A stretch of DNA of 64,000 nucleotides from Quercus robur (taxonomy: Eukaryota; Streptophyta; Magnoliopsida; Fagales; Fagaceae), in NCBI RefSeq assembly GCF_932294415.1, contig NC_065536.1, positions 52,898,354 through 52,962,353 on the forward strand, read 5' to 3'. The first letter of the stretch is position 1; the number at the start of each line of letters is the position of its first letter. The translations under genes were made by a program, and so were the position numbers. Shown in pieces: positions 45,158 to 57,776 of this stretch. The notes beneath the pieces are model-generated. The model ran no database searches. It saw only the letters and a program-made list of their open reading frames with translations, and was not told the origin of the DNA.

Positions 45158-46914
45158 TTCAACTGTCAAAGTGTAAATAAAAACAAGCATCATCATAACT
45201 ATTAACCAAGCTAATCAAATTCAAAACCCAAATCTCATTTTAGTCCTTTAAGATAAAACCAAAAGAATTTAATAATAATAAAAAAAAACTATCAAACACC
45301 AAATTTGTTTTGTAAAGAAAATATATAGAGAAACAAACAGTTCAAGGACAAATATTTGTTACCTTGTAGTGGTGGGGGTAAGTCGAGCAACTGTGAGGAA
45401 TTGGCTGCCTGGTTGAAGCTGAAGAAAGTGAAGAAAAGGAAATGCAAAGAAATGAGGGTGAAAATTTTGGTGATATAGACAGATTAATAGAAATAAAGTA
45501 TTCCTGATAATATATGTATTATGAAGATGCTTAAGAATTGCCAACGGTGAACATGATATCTCCAACAGAATATTATAAAATGGATGGATAGTTAGAAGTG
45601 CAGAGTTGAAAAAATCCTTTTCCAATAAGTGATGATTTTACTGAAATTAAATAGAATAGATTCAACCTAATTATACATAAAGAACTAAAAAATAGAAACA
45701 AAAATGACTACAAGAGTATGCAAGAGCCATACCTCCAATTAACAAGATATACACCCCAACCCAAGCACTCAAATCTTTCAAAAAAGGAGACAGAAGAACC
45801 ATTATCCTTTTTGAAAACAATTTGAATTCCTTACAACTTGCACCACTTAACATAGGGTACTATCCTGTTAACAACTTTATTTAAAGAACTTTTCTTGCTT
45901 TAAAACATTGCAAATTCTATCCTCCAAAGATTTTTTAAAAGCAAACCCAAAAATACTTTTAGCTTCAATCTACTTCTTATGCTGCTTCTATATTTCAGAA
46001 AATGGTTTAAACATGCTTACACCAATAGATTGCTAGGACCATTGTTATCAATGTTTGCTACAATTAATGAATCAATTTGTTTTCCTTTCAGGAATAGCTT
46101 AAATATTTAGGGACCATGTTTTCTGCTAATTGCATAGCCATCTCTATGAAAATAGACAGCTAATGGTGAATCTGTTAATGGCATAAATCTCTACAATAAA
46201 TTTAAAACACAATGCCCAAGATAGATTGTAGAATACTACAGAGCAGTAACAAGTGACTTATAATAGAATTTGCAGCTAAAGAAACCCCTATAATTTGATG
46301 ATAAATGTGCTATAATGCTCCAAGTTGAAGGAAAGTGCTTCCACCTTTTGAATGGCATATCAGTTTGAGAAGATTATAAGCACATTCACTCCTCATTCAT
46401 CTCAAATTACGTGACTGATTCAATATAGTCTAAACATTATGATAATCTCACAATTTCCCTAGAGAGAGAGAAATCGAACAGCTTTGGCTCAAATTGCATT
46501 TCCTTTTCTTCACACAATCCACCCGATAAAAAAGCCCAACATCAATAACCCATCTAAAAAATTAAAGAATCAAAGAATTCAGAGGAATAAGTTGGTTTTT
46601 GACTAGAAAACATCCTAATATATTACCAAACAAACAACAAAAAATAAGATAACACATTGAACATAACACATCAGATAAAAAAACCTCATGAGATGGATTG
46701 AAATGAGGTGGCGGTGACGAGGTGGATTGGGGTTGCTAGGTGGCAACCACTGAGTCGACGTGGGAGAGTGAGAGCTAGAGAGAAAGAGCTGGGATTTAGG
46801 GTCTCTGAAGTGAATGAGATAGAGAGATAGAGAGATACAGTGTTTTTGGCAAAAATGAAAAGCAAAAAAAAAAAAAAAACAAAGGGAAGATTTGGGGAGA
46901 GGCGGGGAGTTAGA

Positions 46915-47207
46915 AGGTCTATAGTGGCAATCCAACCCGCTACTATAACTAAGAAAAACCGCCGCTATAGTATCTGCGCAAAATGATGTATTTATTGTTG
47001 TGGGTTTTAGGAGCGCCGTTATATCTAAGTTACCGCTGCTAAAACATATATATTACGGCAATTTTATGTCCTGCCATTGTAGGATGCCGCAAAAGACTAT
47101 ACCTATAGTGGCGGTCCCAAAAAAAGCTACAATAGGTGACATATAGCGGCGATTTTTGCACCCACCGCAAAAAAACCACCGCAATAGTACAGATTTCTTG
47201 TAGCGTG
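46915..47207. repeat. Right subterminal repeats of the CACTA element
   Basis: Motifs GCCGCTATA, GCGGTCCC, GCGGCGATTTTTG and similar, mostly inverse to those at the left end, ending with ...TTTCTTGTAGCGTG. Confidence 0.7.
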
Positions 47208-48238
47208 TGGAGTGCTTAGCTATTGATATCAATTTAAAGTTTGAGTCAAAAAATCAAGAAGAGGCATAAAAGCCATCAACAGGAAGCAATGTAGAATTAG
47301 GAGAGCTTGCGACCATGTTCAAAATTAGATATTGAGTCGTTGGCTGACTCACAATAAATGATGCAATAAATAAATGAATTTGAAATCAAAATTTAAATGA
47401 CCAATTCAAAGTTTTTGATATGTTCTGATTAATATTGAAGTTGGATTTCGAATATAAATTTTGGATTCCAGTCACATGTTCTACATAAGGTAATAAATGA
47501 TAGAACTCAAGAATGGATTTTAATGTTCCTACCCAAATTTCAAACATGTTTGGGCCAACAAACAAAACCCAAATCACTTAAGCTGATAAAAAAAACTAAA
47601 GGGGGTCAAGGAAGGCCCAACTCTCCTTGAATAGGGGAACGAGACTAGGAATGATCCTTAATAAAAATTGCTTTTCAATGGGGGCGTGAATGGGCCCAAG
47701 GACAGCCCAAATTCCTTGAGGAGAGGAGGGAAGCCCAATAATGGTTTTCTGTAGAATGCTCTCTGAGTAAAAGAACAAGTGGGCTCATGGATGGCCCAAA
47801 GCCTTTGCACAAGAGAATGATTTGAAATAGGCCCAAAAGATCCCTACCCCTTTGGATAAAGGAGTTAGAAAGAGCCGAATGTGCTTACAACCTTCACTAG
47901 GCATCCTAACAAAGAGATAAAGAGAGAAGAGGAAACTGCAAAAAGAATGAGATTGAAAAAAAAAAAAAAAAAAAACCAGAAAATAGGAAGAAAGAAAGAA
48001 AGAAAAGAAGCTAATAAATTAAAGTACTAAAAACGATCAGCACTCATCTTATTAATAAGATATAATTATACAACATTATTAATCACACATAGAAATCGAA
48101 ACGTCCAAATTTTTCAAAACTCCGAGTAATATAATAGCAAGCTCTAGGAGTTATAAAAATTAAATATACCAACGTGTTCTTCTTCATTCAGAGAAAAACT
48201 AATAGTACAAGCTCACAACCCTTACTTCATAGACTTAA
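47208..48238. other. Intergenic between CACTA and SEO A
   Basis: No gene seen. A GGCCCAA-rich piece at about 47600-47850 has LTR-like composition but no partner copy. An A tract lies at about 47959-47973 and (GAAA)n at 47985-48005. Confidence 0.4.
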
Positions 48239-50701
48239 TTAATCGGTGCAACAACGGTACATGATGAACTTCTCCATGGGACGGCTACATTCAGCACAAA
48301 CCACCTTCTCGGGGATGCTCCCGGTGGCGCCAGGCAGTATCAGACGGTTGCAGTGATGTGGGGTGTGGAGCTTTTTGAGGTACTCAATCAGTGCTGGCAC
48401 AAAGCCTAGATCCGGGACAGTTTCTTTCCATTGTTCATATTCGGTCAAGGCCGTCAAAATGGTGTCCCCTTTGGCCTTTGCCATCTCCGATGCCCCTGAT
48501 CCTCTACATATCACAGCCCAACCTTGCTCACTCCCATCAAAACTCAGCATGGTCATAATCTCTTGCATTATGGAGTCATTTTCCACACTCTTCCCGTGTT
48601 GTATCTTGCTGTGCCACATGCTTTCAAGCCTGACCCAGAAGAACCAGATTAGAGTCAGGTCTGTTAGGTGGTGGCTAAGATTTTCCGCAGCAATGATGTT
48701 GTTGTTTTTGCGAACTTTTTCTCTGGGGTTGCCCTTCCCTACGTAAAGCATTTCTATTGGAACGTTGGCAGCTTTTGCAACAGTACGTGCAGTGTTTGTA
48801 AACTTTCGCACCCACTCGATATCTTCCCCTCCAAACAAGCAAATGATTTTCCCTTCTGATACCTTAAATACCATCAAGTTCACACCATTAAATTACTCCA
48901 TTAAAGGAATATGCATGGAATCGTCTGACTTAAAAGATTTACTAGTAAAACAATAAAACTACCACAAATTTTACAAATTGAAATAACAATAAACGCAACT
49001 AGTGTTATTTCACCAATATAATAAATAATAGTTAATTTTTTTTTTTAAATTGTTATTTTTTAATTCGCAAAGCTCCTATGATAAATTTTCTTAACTTTTT
49101 AAACATTTAAAATGATAAATTGTAATAGTAAAACATCACTTCTACATGAAATTATTACTTATTTGACTTTTATTATACAATAATCACAACTTATCTTTTT
49201 AACTATCTTAAAAAAAATATTATGGAAAAAGTTTAAAAGAAAAGTTTATGAGGGTCACCCATATATACCTGTTACAAAATTGAACTAAAATACAAGGATA
49301 AAAAATTGAATTTTTGGAAAAGTTTTGGTATATAGGCATGAGATAAATGATGAACATACCCAATTAAAGATTAGTGGTTCAATGGTATCAGCCAATAGCT
49401 CAATTCTCCAGCTCTCTTCCCGCCAGAGTGCTTCCTCCCTTAAACTAGTGAAAGGGTATGCTATGCTTCCCCAAATCCACATCATATGAACTGCGTTTTG
49501 GTTCACAACTTTGCCTTGCGGGTCAAGCACCACAAGTATAGGTTTCTTAGTGAAGTGCCACACCTCCTTGATATACTTGATGACTGCTGGGTCAAGCTGT
49601 GATGGGTGGAACACCGAGTACCACGGCATCATCCCTTGTAAGGTATCAAACTGCTTTTCCTTGTCTGCGTTCCAAGGGGTAGACTTGTCCACCACTGGAA
49701 TCCACACAACCTCGTACTGACTCTCAGGCCTCGATTGTTGGTGTCGCGACTCTGTGTACATTTGATGTAGGATTGAATGCTCTTCATGGGGGATTTCCAG
49801 GTCTGTAATAAACAGCAATACAATCTTCCTTCTCAACACCTCAATGCTAGCCTGTTTTAATTTAGCAGTGCAAATATTCAGAGGTTCAGAAACATTCATT
49901 GAAATCGTTGATCTAGCCGTGTTTCAAGTAACTGTCTTCGTAAATACTGCTAATAAGAGTAGTAACTGAGAAACAAGACATGATTACGACACAAATGTGT
50001 TGGAATTTGATTGAAATTTAGGTCCTCACGAATATCCTTGAAGAAGTTCAACATAATATCTATTAATTGCATGATATGATCACAGTCGACCAAGGTTATT
50101 CTAGATGCAAAAAGATTAGGGATTGACAGCCACTACAAAATGTTACTAAAAAATAGTGCAGAGCAAGAAGGAAAACTTAGATATAGTTATAGATAGCAAA
50201 CCCTTTTCTTGTTAGAACCATCAAAGAGTGGCAGCTGATCTTCCTTTGCATAAATCAAAGCCTTAAGTATCTTTATGTTGTCGAGATGAGGTGTTTCAAA
50301 GAGACGCACTAGTGTCAGATATGCTTCAATATGCCTCTTCTCCTCTACATCAAACCATTTTACTATATCTTGTCAGGGGCGTAAACTACTAGGACGAACT
50401 TTATATTTTGTTTTATGGGTCCGCTTTGCTTTAAAAAATAAATGAGGTGAATATATAATCAAACGTGAATTACCGTGATCAAGGCCAGTAAGACTCACCA
50501 ATGTGTTGATGGCAAAGAGTGATCTGCTTCAGAAGGTGGCTGTGTATGTTGTTGACCTTATGGGCCAAGCTCGACAGTTCCCAAGCCTCAGTAGTTGCTG
50601 CTATGTACCTGAGACCAGTGCAGCCCAGGTGAAAGAGAAATTACAAATCCAAAAAGTTTAGACACAACGAGTTCCATTATTTTAAATAAATAAATAAATA
50701 A

Positions 50702-50744
<43 letters not shown>

Positions 50745-52574
50745 GGTAACAGGTTATGATTTGTATACAAAAGTGATATCTGTTTCATGTGACAGTAATG
50801 TTGAACTCAGCACAATCTGCCCCTTCTGAAATTATGAAAAAAAACTATGAAATTTGTTTAATATGTAGCATTATTATTATAGTGCTGTTTGTTATTTACT
50901 CCTGCCTGCAGTTCTGCTTTGTTAGTGCCGTGGCAACATACCAACATGTAAATCACAATGGCATTGACATGTTGCTAATACTCGAGATGACTATTTCTAA
51001 GACTTACCTAATCCCACGTCCAAATTTATAATATGTTAATGTGTGAAACTGTGAGCGGTAAATATTGTCCATCTACTCTTGTTTACACGAACTTACTACT
51101 TTTGATCAATTATCAGTATCATAGTTGCAAATTTTAACAAGTTGTGAAAATGGATGTGTTCGGCAGTATTAATTGTTGAGAATAAAATGGCAAGCAAAAG
51201 TAAAAGAAAAAGATATTCTGGGGGGTTGTACAAAGGAAACATACTCGTGACCCATGCCTATGAGGCCCATAATTTGCGAAGCGCATGCCACAATGCTCCG
51301 AATGGTCCAATAAACTGCTGTTGGAATATGAGCAGTGGCAGCAACCATTTCAGGTGCGTCTGGAGTAATGTACTGAGAAGGAAGCTCCTTGAACTCAACG
51401 ATGCACTTGGTGACATCCAACATGGCCTTGATGAGGTTGTTAAGTGCCTCAAACTTTGGTTTCAAGGATTCAGCACGCTCCAATATTTCAGGCATTTGCT
51501 TGAGGAATGCAACCGATTTGGCAAGAGGGTTGGTAGGGTAAAGCTGCACCACCAGCCAAAATTCACCATAGTTCACAGCAAAAGCAGCCAAGGCTAGCAC
51601 CAACTTTGCATCCCATGAATAGCTTGTGAGTACATTGAATATAGCTACAGTTGTTACATGAGCATCTCCACCACCGGAGCACTTGCAGGATATCTGTCAT
51701 ACATAGTGTGCATGGCATAAACAAAATCTATTGCGAAAGAAAATGATTAAATTGCATTAATTCTATACACACAAAAATTTGCATTTTTAATTTCCATCTG
51801 AATCTTGTGCTGTCCTTATGTAAGATTAAAAGCAATTTTATGAATGTTAAGATATATGAGACCAACCACATGCAGTAACCACATTTATAAATAAATAAGC
51901 CATAATTTAAAACCTCGCAGGAAATTTTGCTAATCGTGTATGACAAAAGGTCCAGCATGTCAGAGATGTCGCTAGAATGGAGGGCTTTGTCTTCCATTGA
52001 TTCAAATTGCACTTCTGTTCCCTACGCAATTGGTCAACAATTAATGATTAGCAACTGCATAACGAATACAATGCTACATATGTAATAAATATCACAACTT
52101 ATTTTTTTTCTTTTTACAATTTGTTAAAGTAATTGATTGTGATTAGAATAATGACCAGTGCATGCATCTTAGTGCACACAAAATACACACGCACCAATGT
52201 GATGTGCACATATTCCCTCAACAATTTCACTCATGTCTATTTTTTACCCTTTATTTTGCTATGTGGCATTTGTATGCATGAATATATGTAATTGGGTGTG
52301 TGAAATAGACAAGGCTAGCGTCACTCCTAATGTAAAACAAATGCATAATTCTTTAGTATAAAGTTAAAGTACATACTTGAATAAAGCCGGGGATGCCAAA
52401 TCCAGCGCGCTTAAAAATGTCCTCAATGATATGAAGGAAAGGTTTCACTTCAACCTCTCGGCCATCTGGAGCATGAGTGGCCTGAATCTGCTTCATCATC
52501 GCATTGTCATCGGAGCTCGAGAAGAAATGGCGATCACCTCTTGATTGTGGCACCTTTTGCGTCACAAGAGCCAT
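48239..52574 (-). CDS. SEO: Sieve element occlusion protein (SEO A), complete
   Basis: Seven exons on the minus strand: 52574-52377, 52021-51914, 51693-51245, 50608-50499, 50344-50202, 49851-49360 and 48862-48239. Together they make 2124 bases, 707 residues plus stop, the usual length for the family. All introns begin GT and end AG and all phases join. The product is a phloem P-protein: SEO proteins polymerise into filaments in sieve elements and help seal them after wounding. The N-terminal SEO domain covers exons 1-4 (SSDDNAMMKQI, EAWELSSLAHKVNNIHSHL). A thioredoxin-like middle is in exon 6 (VLLFITDLEI, VVWIPVVDKSTPW, MPWYSVFHPSQL, PILVVLDPQGKVV). The SEO C-terminal domain ends with CAECSRPMEKFIMYRCC, the conserved cysteine-rich tail. 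No lesion seen. Neighbour SEO B lies about 9 kb upstream on the same strand. Confidence 0.95.
50683..50745 (+). repeat. (AAAT)n and (TA)n tract in SEO A intron 3
   Basis: Microsatellite inside the intron between exons 3 and 4, just beyond exon 4. Confidence 0.75.
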
Positions 52575-52576
52575 CT

Positions 52577-52870
52577 TGGTTTAATTGCAAAGGTGAGGAT
52601 TTAGGTGAGGGATTAGAGTTGTGTTGTTGGGTTGCATTTGGTTTAAATCTATGCCTTATATATAGATCATGACAAATGGAATAAAGGTCAATTTGCTACC
52701 TTGCTTGCAATGGAGGTTATACTAGAAAGTAACATCAATAGGTTTAGAATTTTGGATAAGACTTTGAGCTTTACTCTCTGTTGTGTATGTTAACTATCCC
52801 CTTTCATCTTTATAGTATAAAAGCTTAATTGCAAGATTCGAACTGCTGGAGATGCTGGTTAATTTTAGCC
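52577..52870. repeat. SEO promoter segment, copy at SEO A
   Basis: Related to 35262-35560 and 36722-36985 (shared phrases such as GGGTTGCATTTGGTTTAAATC, ATGGAATAAAGG, CAATTTGCTACCTTGCTTGC and AAGCTTAATTGC). The homology ends near 52860, where the SEO C side continues with the larger duplicated block. Confidence 0.75.
52654..52666 (-). promoter_or_regulatory. TATA box of SEO A
   Basis: On the minus strand CTATATATAAGG lies about 80 bases ahead of the ATG at 52574, which leaves a leader of about 50 bases. The same sequence context precedes SEO C exon 1 at 35340-35355. Confidence 0.6.
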
Positions 52871-54540
52871 AAATGTGATACACGTATGTTCTTACTTAGG
52901 TTAATTCTTTAATTAATTTTGGAGGTTGGATTTTACTGATTAACGTAAGAGGGACTAAAATCGTACGATTCCATTTTCTTGTTAAAATTTAACCTCTTTT
53001 TGACGTTGTACTAGCTAGAATTTTCCTTTGGATACTGTGGTAGGATTCCAACTTGGGATTTCCAAAGGAGCAATATGTGGAGTGTTGGGACTTCTTTATC
53101 GTGCACATGCCTACTCAATTTGAATTGGCCATTTGAGGATCCAAAGCAATTTGTTCATCAAAATAACATTAATTAATTAATTAATGTAAGGGGATCAATG
53201 CCATTGAACCCAAAAAAAACTCTGGCAATTAAGGTATATTCAAACTCTGTGTGTCTAAGTATACCATAATTTAATTGGAAATTATTAACTATATTCAATC
53301 TTGTGTTAGCATCACTCGTTTAGATGTAATTTCTACTTTTACTTTAATAGCTATTGATGAGATGCTAGGTGCTTTGAGAATCATTTAAGTAATCATTTTG
53401 CATTCTCGTTTCTTCTAAAACATATCATTATCTTTGAACAAGTTGATAAAAATCAAAATGAACCTAGATAGATTGATTTTTGGTCGAGGGCTTATAACTT
53501 GCAAACTAGCATTCTTGAATAATAAGTCACATTGTAGCGAAACAAGAATTCTGTTGATGCAATTCATAATTCAATAATTACTATAATGATGAGAGAATTG
53601 GATTCTGAATGTCTCTATTGAAAATATAAGAAATTGTCAGTTGAGTAACTTGAGTTACATGGCTCTTGGTTGTTAATGCAATTCATACCCCCACCAATAC
53701 TTGTAGGCTAATCTTCATTTGAAAAATCCATTAGTTTTGTAACGTAAGCAAACCTTGCGTCATTAAAGTAAAAAGCCAGGGAGTGCTTACAGATAAGGTA
53801 ATTTTCCACATCACTTTAGTTGTGTAATGTTGAGAGCTTCCTTACTTGCTGTACATTTTGTGATTTACGTGACTGAGAACTTAAAGAAAGCTGTTCAACA
53901 CAACAGTAGCAAAAAGAACTTGCTGAGGTGGTCTTTGATAGAAAGGGAAAAGGAAAGGAAAATGATATTCAACACCATTTTTAGGATAATTTTAATTTAA
54001 CAGCCAATTCTTAAAAGGCAGGAGCTATCTCTGATAAAGGTGGGTGATCAACCGAAAGAATATATTACATTGGTCTTTATTATGCATTTTTTAACATAAT
54101 AGATGCAAAAGAAAACAAATAGTAAAGAATACTAACTTAAAAATAAAAATAAAAGGTAGTCATCTAGCTTTTAAAATTGAAAATTCCAGAGTTGTGATTG
54201 GCAAACAGGGACCAATTCTGGCAATCATAAGTTAATTCCAAAAATATAATCATAAGTACCCACAACATGCTCACTGCATAACATGTGAAACAGAAGGAAA
54301 GAGGGTTGGAAGTCCCAAAGATACGCAAGTGGATATAGCTAATGGTACAAGACTGATAATTTTATGCCCATAAAGGATAAAGATACCATTATCTGTACTC
54401 CAAGCACCCGAGGATGCAGTTGATTTTAAAATGATTTAGAATAGTCTTGGTCTGTGATTAATGGTCATAGGATGATATAGCTGATTGCATGTTTAGCTTA
54501 GTGATAGATTCCACAAAGAAAGATTGATAGACAATGAGGA
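52871..54540. other. Intergenic upstream of SEO A
   Basis: About 1.7 kb without gene, RNA or clear repeat structure. Composition is average for the window. Confidence 0.5.
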
Positions 54541-54668
54541 TTTGACTTCATGGGAGGGAAAATTTATAACCAACTTATTTATGTCTCCATACACAGGTAC
54601 AATATAAATATTATATATTATAATAAAAAAAATCAATATGGACAATAGATTATTCTTATGAACATTTA

Positions 54669-55702
54669 GAGCATCCACAACAGATGTTGTATTTGTGTTA
54701 AATGCTATAATATTTGGCATTTGGCACACCAAATACAAAAAACGGAGCTTTATCAGATGTGTTAAATGTGTTAAATTTTTTTAACATGCTACAGTACCCT
54801 TTCAATTTTGACACGGTATAGGCAGAAATGGTATAACAATTTAATATTTTTTTATTCTCTTTTCTCTCTCCTCTCTCTCACTTTATTCATTTCTCTTCTC
54901 TCTCATGCTTCCTTAGACATCAAGCCTCTCCATTCTTTTCTTTTTTCACTCTTTTTTCTTCTCAATCTCGTTGTTTTTCTCTCTTCCTCTCAGACATCAC
55001 CCTCAGTTTTTTCTTCTCACTCTTTTCTTCTTTCACTCCGATCTTTGTCGTTGTGGGTTTTTATTTATTTATTTATTTTTTGCAATGATTTGATACCCGG
55101 TTTGGTAGTGGGTGGGTTGAGATTGTGATTGGCAGATCACTGGTGGTGGGTTGCAATGGTCAGATTCAGTGGTGGGTGGGTCGGCTGGTGATGGGCAAAT
55201 CGGTGGTGGTGGGTTCTGTTGTGCGAAATTGGTGGTGGGAGGACCAGCTTGTGAATGGGTTCCGAATGATGGGTCGGCGGTGGGTGGGTTGGCAGTGACA
55301 GTGGGTGGGTGTGTGGGATGCAGTGGGTGGCGGCGATTGTGTTTTGATTTTGGTGGTTTTATTTATTTATTTTTTTTTTCTGGTGGTTGTGGTCGCAACA
55401 ATTTTTCTAGTTGTAGTTTTTATTTATTTATTTATAAGGTGGTGTTGGTGGATGTGGGTTTGTGCCGGTGGTGGCTGTCGGCGTTGTTGCAGTCGAGGTG
55501 GTTGTGCTGTTGTTGTTGATGATGATGATGATGGGGAAGTAGTTTAATATATTATTTTAAGTAAATATTATTTTAATGTATAGAATTGAATGATAAAACA
55601 TCTGATAAATGGGATGTTGTAAAATGATGTGGTAAAATAATAAAATAGGCTTTTGGTGTGTTAAAATGGTATTTTTTTATAGAACATCTGCTACAGATGC
55701 TC
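54669..55702. mobile_element. Harbinger-type element of 1034 bp, nested
   Basis: Ends are inverted: GAGCATCCACAACAGATGTT at left and the reverse complement of GAGCATCTGTAGCAGATGTT at right. TTA flanks both sides (54666-54668 and 55703-55705), the target duplication of PIF/Harbinger elements. Related empty sites exist: at 56920 and 58427 the equivalent place reads ...AACACTTAGGCTC without an insert. Interior: CT-rich part at 54855-55045, then a strongly G-rich part at 55100-55500. The frames of 122 and 80 codons there follow from the GGT/GGG repeats and are not convincing proteins. Confidence 0.85.
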
Positions 55703-55705
55703 TTA

Positions 55706-56309
55706 GGCTTTGTTTGATTGGAGAGGTAGAAAAATGAGAGGATAGAAAAGTAGGAGAATAAAAGAGATTTAGTTTTCTCTTATATGTATTTAGTTGGAAA
55801 AATGGAAAAGTAATTTGTTTGGTTAAAAATTAAAATGAGAGGATGACAAATGAAATTGATGTAGATTTATAATTATGTCTCTATTAAATAAAACAAAAGG
55901 TAACATTTTTTTTGTTAAAAAAATTGTGTACAGACTCTTCAATTTTTTTTTAATAAATTCTTAAGAAAGAGCATAAGCCAAAACATCCAAAATAGATGAG
56001 AAAAAAATTGAGAAGTCCTTAAAAGACAAAAGCCAAATAAGAAAACCAAAAAAAAGAAAGACACCAAAAAAGAAAACAACAAACCATGTGCACTTTACAC
56101 ATTAGTTCTTTCATCCACACAGGTGGGAAGCCTTTTTCTCTCCAGTATTCTCCTTGATTTGAGGAGAACACATTTTGGTGGGCCTAGAAAGAAAACACCC
56201 TCACTCTACCAATTTTCCTTCCTCTCTTCTCTCCAACCAAACACCCACAAAAATTATTTTCTCTCCCTCCTTTTCCATCCCCCTAAAATCTCCCCAATCA
56301 AATGGACCC
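55706..56309. mobile_element. Tourist-like element family T, array copy 1
   Basis: Left end GGCTTTGTTTGATTGGAG, right end the reverse complement of GGGTCCATTTGATTGGGG, with TTA on each side (55703-55705 and 56310-56312). 604 bp, CT-rich right half (CTCTCCAACCAAACACCCAC), no coding. Confidence 0.75.
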
Positions 56310-56922
56310 TTAGTGGTGTTTTAATGTTAGAAAACCCATAAAAGTATTATTCATAGGTTTTTATTTTAATAAATCGTTATTTTGAAGTTTTCATAGTCAA
56401 TTTTCACTTGTAATTCCCATGTACTTTTACTATTAGCTAAATGAACCTCAAACACTTTTCAATGTTAAATCCATAAAATGATTGAATTATATCAAATTAG
56501 AAAAATCATTTTTGCACCTAAAACTTTAGAGTTTAACTTGGAAAAAAAAAAACTCAGATTATGAAAATATTTCCAAATTTTACTACTTACTTATTATTGT
56601 AAAAATAATAAGTTATTGTATAAATAGTTTGAGGTCTTGAGATTTTTGAAATGTAACAGTTTTTTCTTCATCAATTAATTTTTTTTTTTTTCGTTTTTTC
56701 CTATTTCGAGAAATTTCAAAATGTAACAGTTTTTTCTTCTCCAATTAAATCTTTTTTTTTTCTTTTTCATTTTTTCCTATCCTTTGGGAATTTTAATTTT
56801 AGTCTACTGAATTCAAATTTATAACCAACTTATTTATGTCTCCATACACATGTACAATATACACATTATATATTATAATTAAAAAATCAATGTACACAGT
56901 AAAATATATTTATAAACACTTA

Positions 56923-57776
56923 GGCTCTATTTGATTGAAGGAGTGGAAAAATGAGGAATAGATAGAAAAGTTGGACAATAAAAGAGATTTAGTTTTCTCT
57001 CATATCTATTTGGTTTAGAGGATGGAAAAGTAATTTTTTTGGTTAAGAATAAAAATGAAAGAATGAAAAATAAAGTTAAATTTACAATAATATCCATATT
57101 AAATAAAACAAAAGGTAACACCTTTTTTTCTATTAAAACAATTGTGTATGGACACTTCAAAATTTTTTTTTTCTTTTTAACTTTTAAGAAAGAGCACAAG
57201 TCAAAGCATCCAAAATAGATGAGGAAAAAAAAAAAATTTGAGAAGTACGGAAAAAGACAAAAACCAAAGAAGAAAACCAAAAAAGAAATAAAGAAATAAA
57301 GAGGCCAAAGAAGAAAATGACAAATCATGTGCATTTTACACATTGGTTCTTTCATCCACACAAGCAAGAAGTCTTTTCTCTTTATTTTTCTCCTCGATTT
57401 CAGGAGAAAGAATTTTGGTGGACCTAGATAAGAAAAAAGTATCCAAAATAGATGAGAAAAAAAATGAGAATTACAGAAAAAGACAAAAACCAAAGAAAAA
57501 CCAAAAGAAAAGAAAAAAGAAATAAGGAGGTCAAAGAAGAAAATGACAAACCATGTGCAATTTACACATTGGTTCTTTCATCCACACAAGTAGGAAGCCT
57601 TTTTCTCTCTATTTTTCCCCTCGATTTCAGGAGAAAGAATTTTGGTGGACCTAGAGAGAAAACACTTTCACTCCACCAATTTTCATTCCTCTCTCCTCTC
57701 CAACCAAACACCCACAAAAATTATTTTCTCTCCCTCCTTTTCCATCCCCTTGAAATCTCCCCAACCAAACCGACAC
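56923..57776. mobile_element. Tourist-like element family T, array copy 2
   Basis: GGCTCTATTTGATTGAAG to ...CCAACCAAACCGACAC, TTA on each side. It is longer than the others (854 bp) because a stretch of roughly 230 bp including CACATTGGTTCTTTCATCCA is repeated internally. Confidence 0.75.

Larger units (their letters stand above)
38462..47207 (-). mobile_element. CACTA (En/Spm) transposon, 8.7 kb
   Basis: The left end starts CACTAAAAAAAATTGGACTATTGC. The right end is the reverse complement of CACGCTACAAGAAATCTGTACTATTGC, so ACTATTGC(G/A)GTGG is shared inverted. Subterminal regions (38462-38850 and 46915-47207) are full of GCCGCTATA-type motifs in both orientations, the protein-binding repeats expected of CACTA. 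TGT and TGG flank the ends, a near match to a 3 bp duplication. Inside, on the minus strand, is a TNP1-like gene, but no TNP2 transposase was seen, so the element is non-autonomous. It also carries a host-like membrane protein fragment at 40510-40857. Confidence 0.82.

Noticed and set aside
48363-48746. Plus-strand frame of 127 codons
   Set aside because: Shadow of SEO A exon 7.
51154-51597. Plus-strand frame of 147 codons
   Set aside because: Shadow of SEO A exon 3 on the other strand.
55151-55547. Gly/Val/Trp-rich protein of 122 codons
   Set aside because: Arises from GGT/GGG repeats of the Harbinger core; several frames are open at once, which argues against coding.
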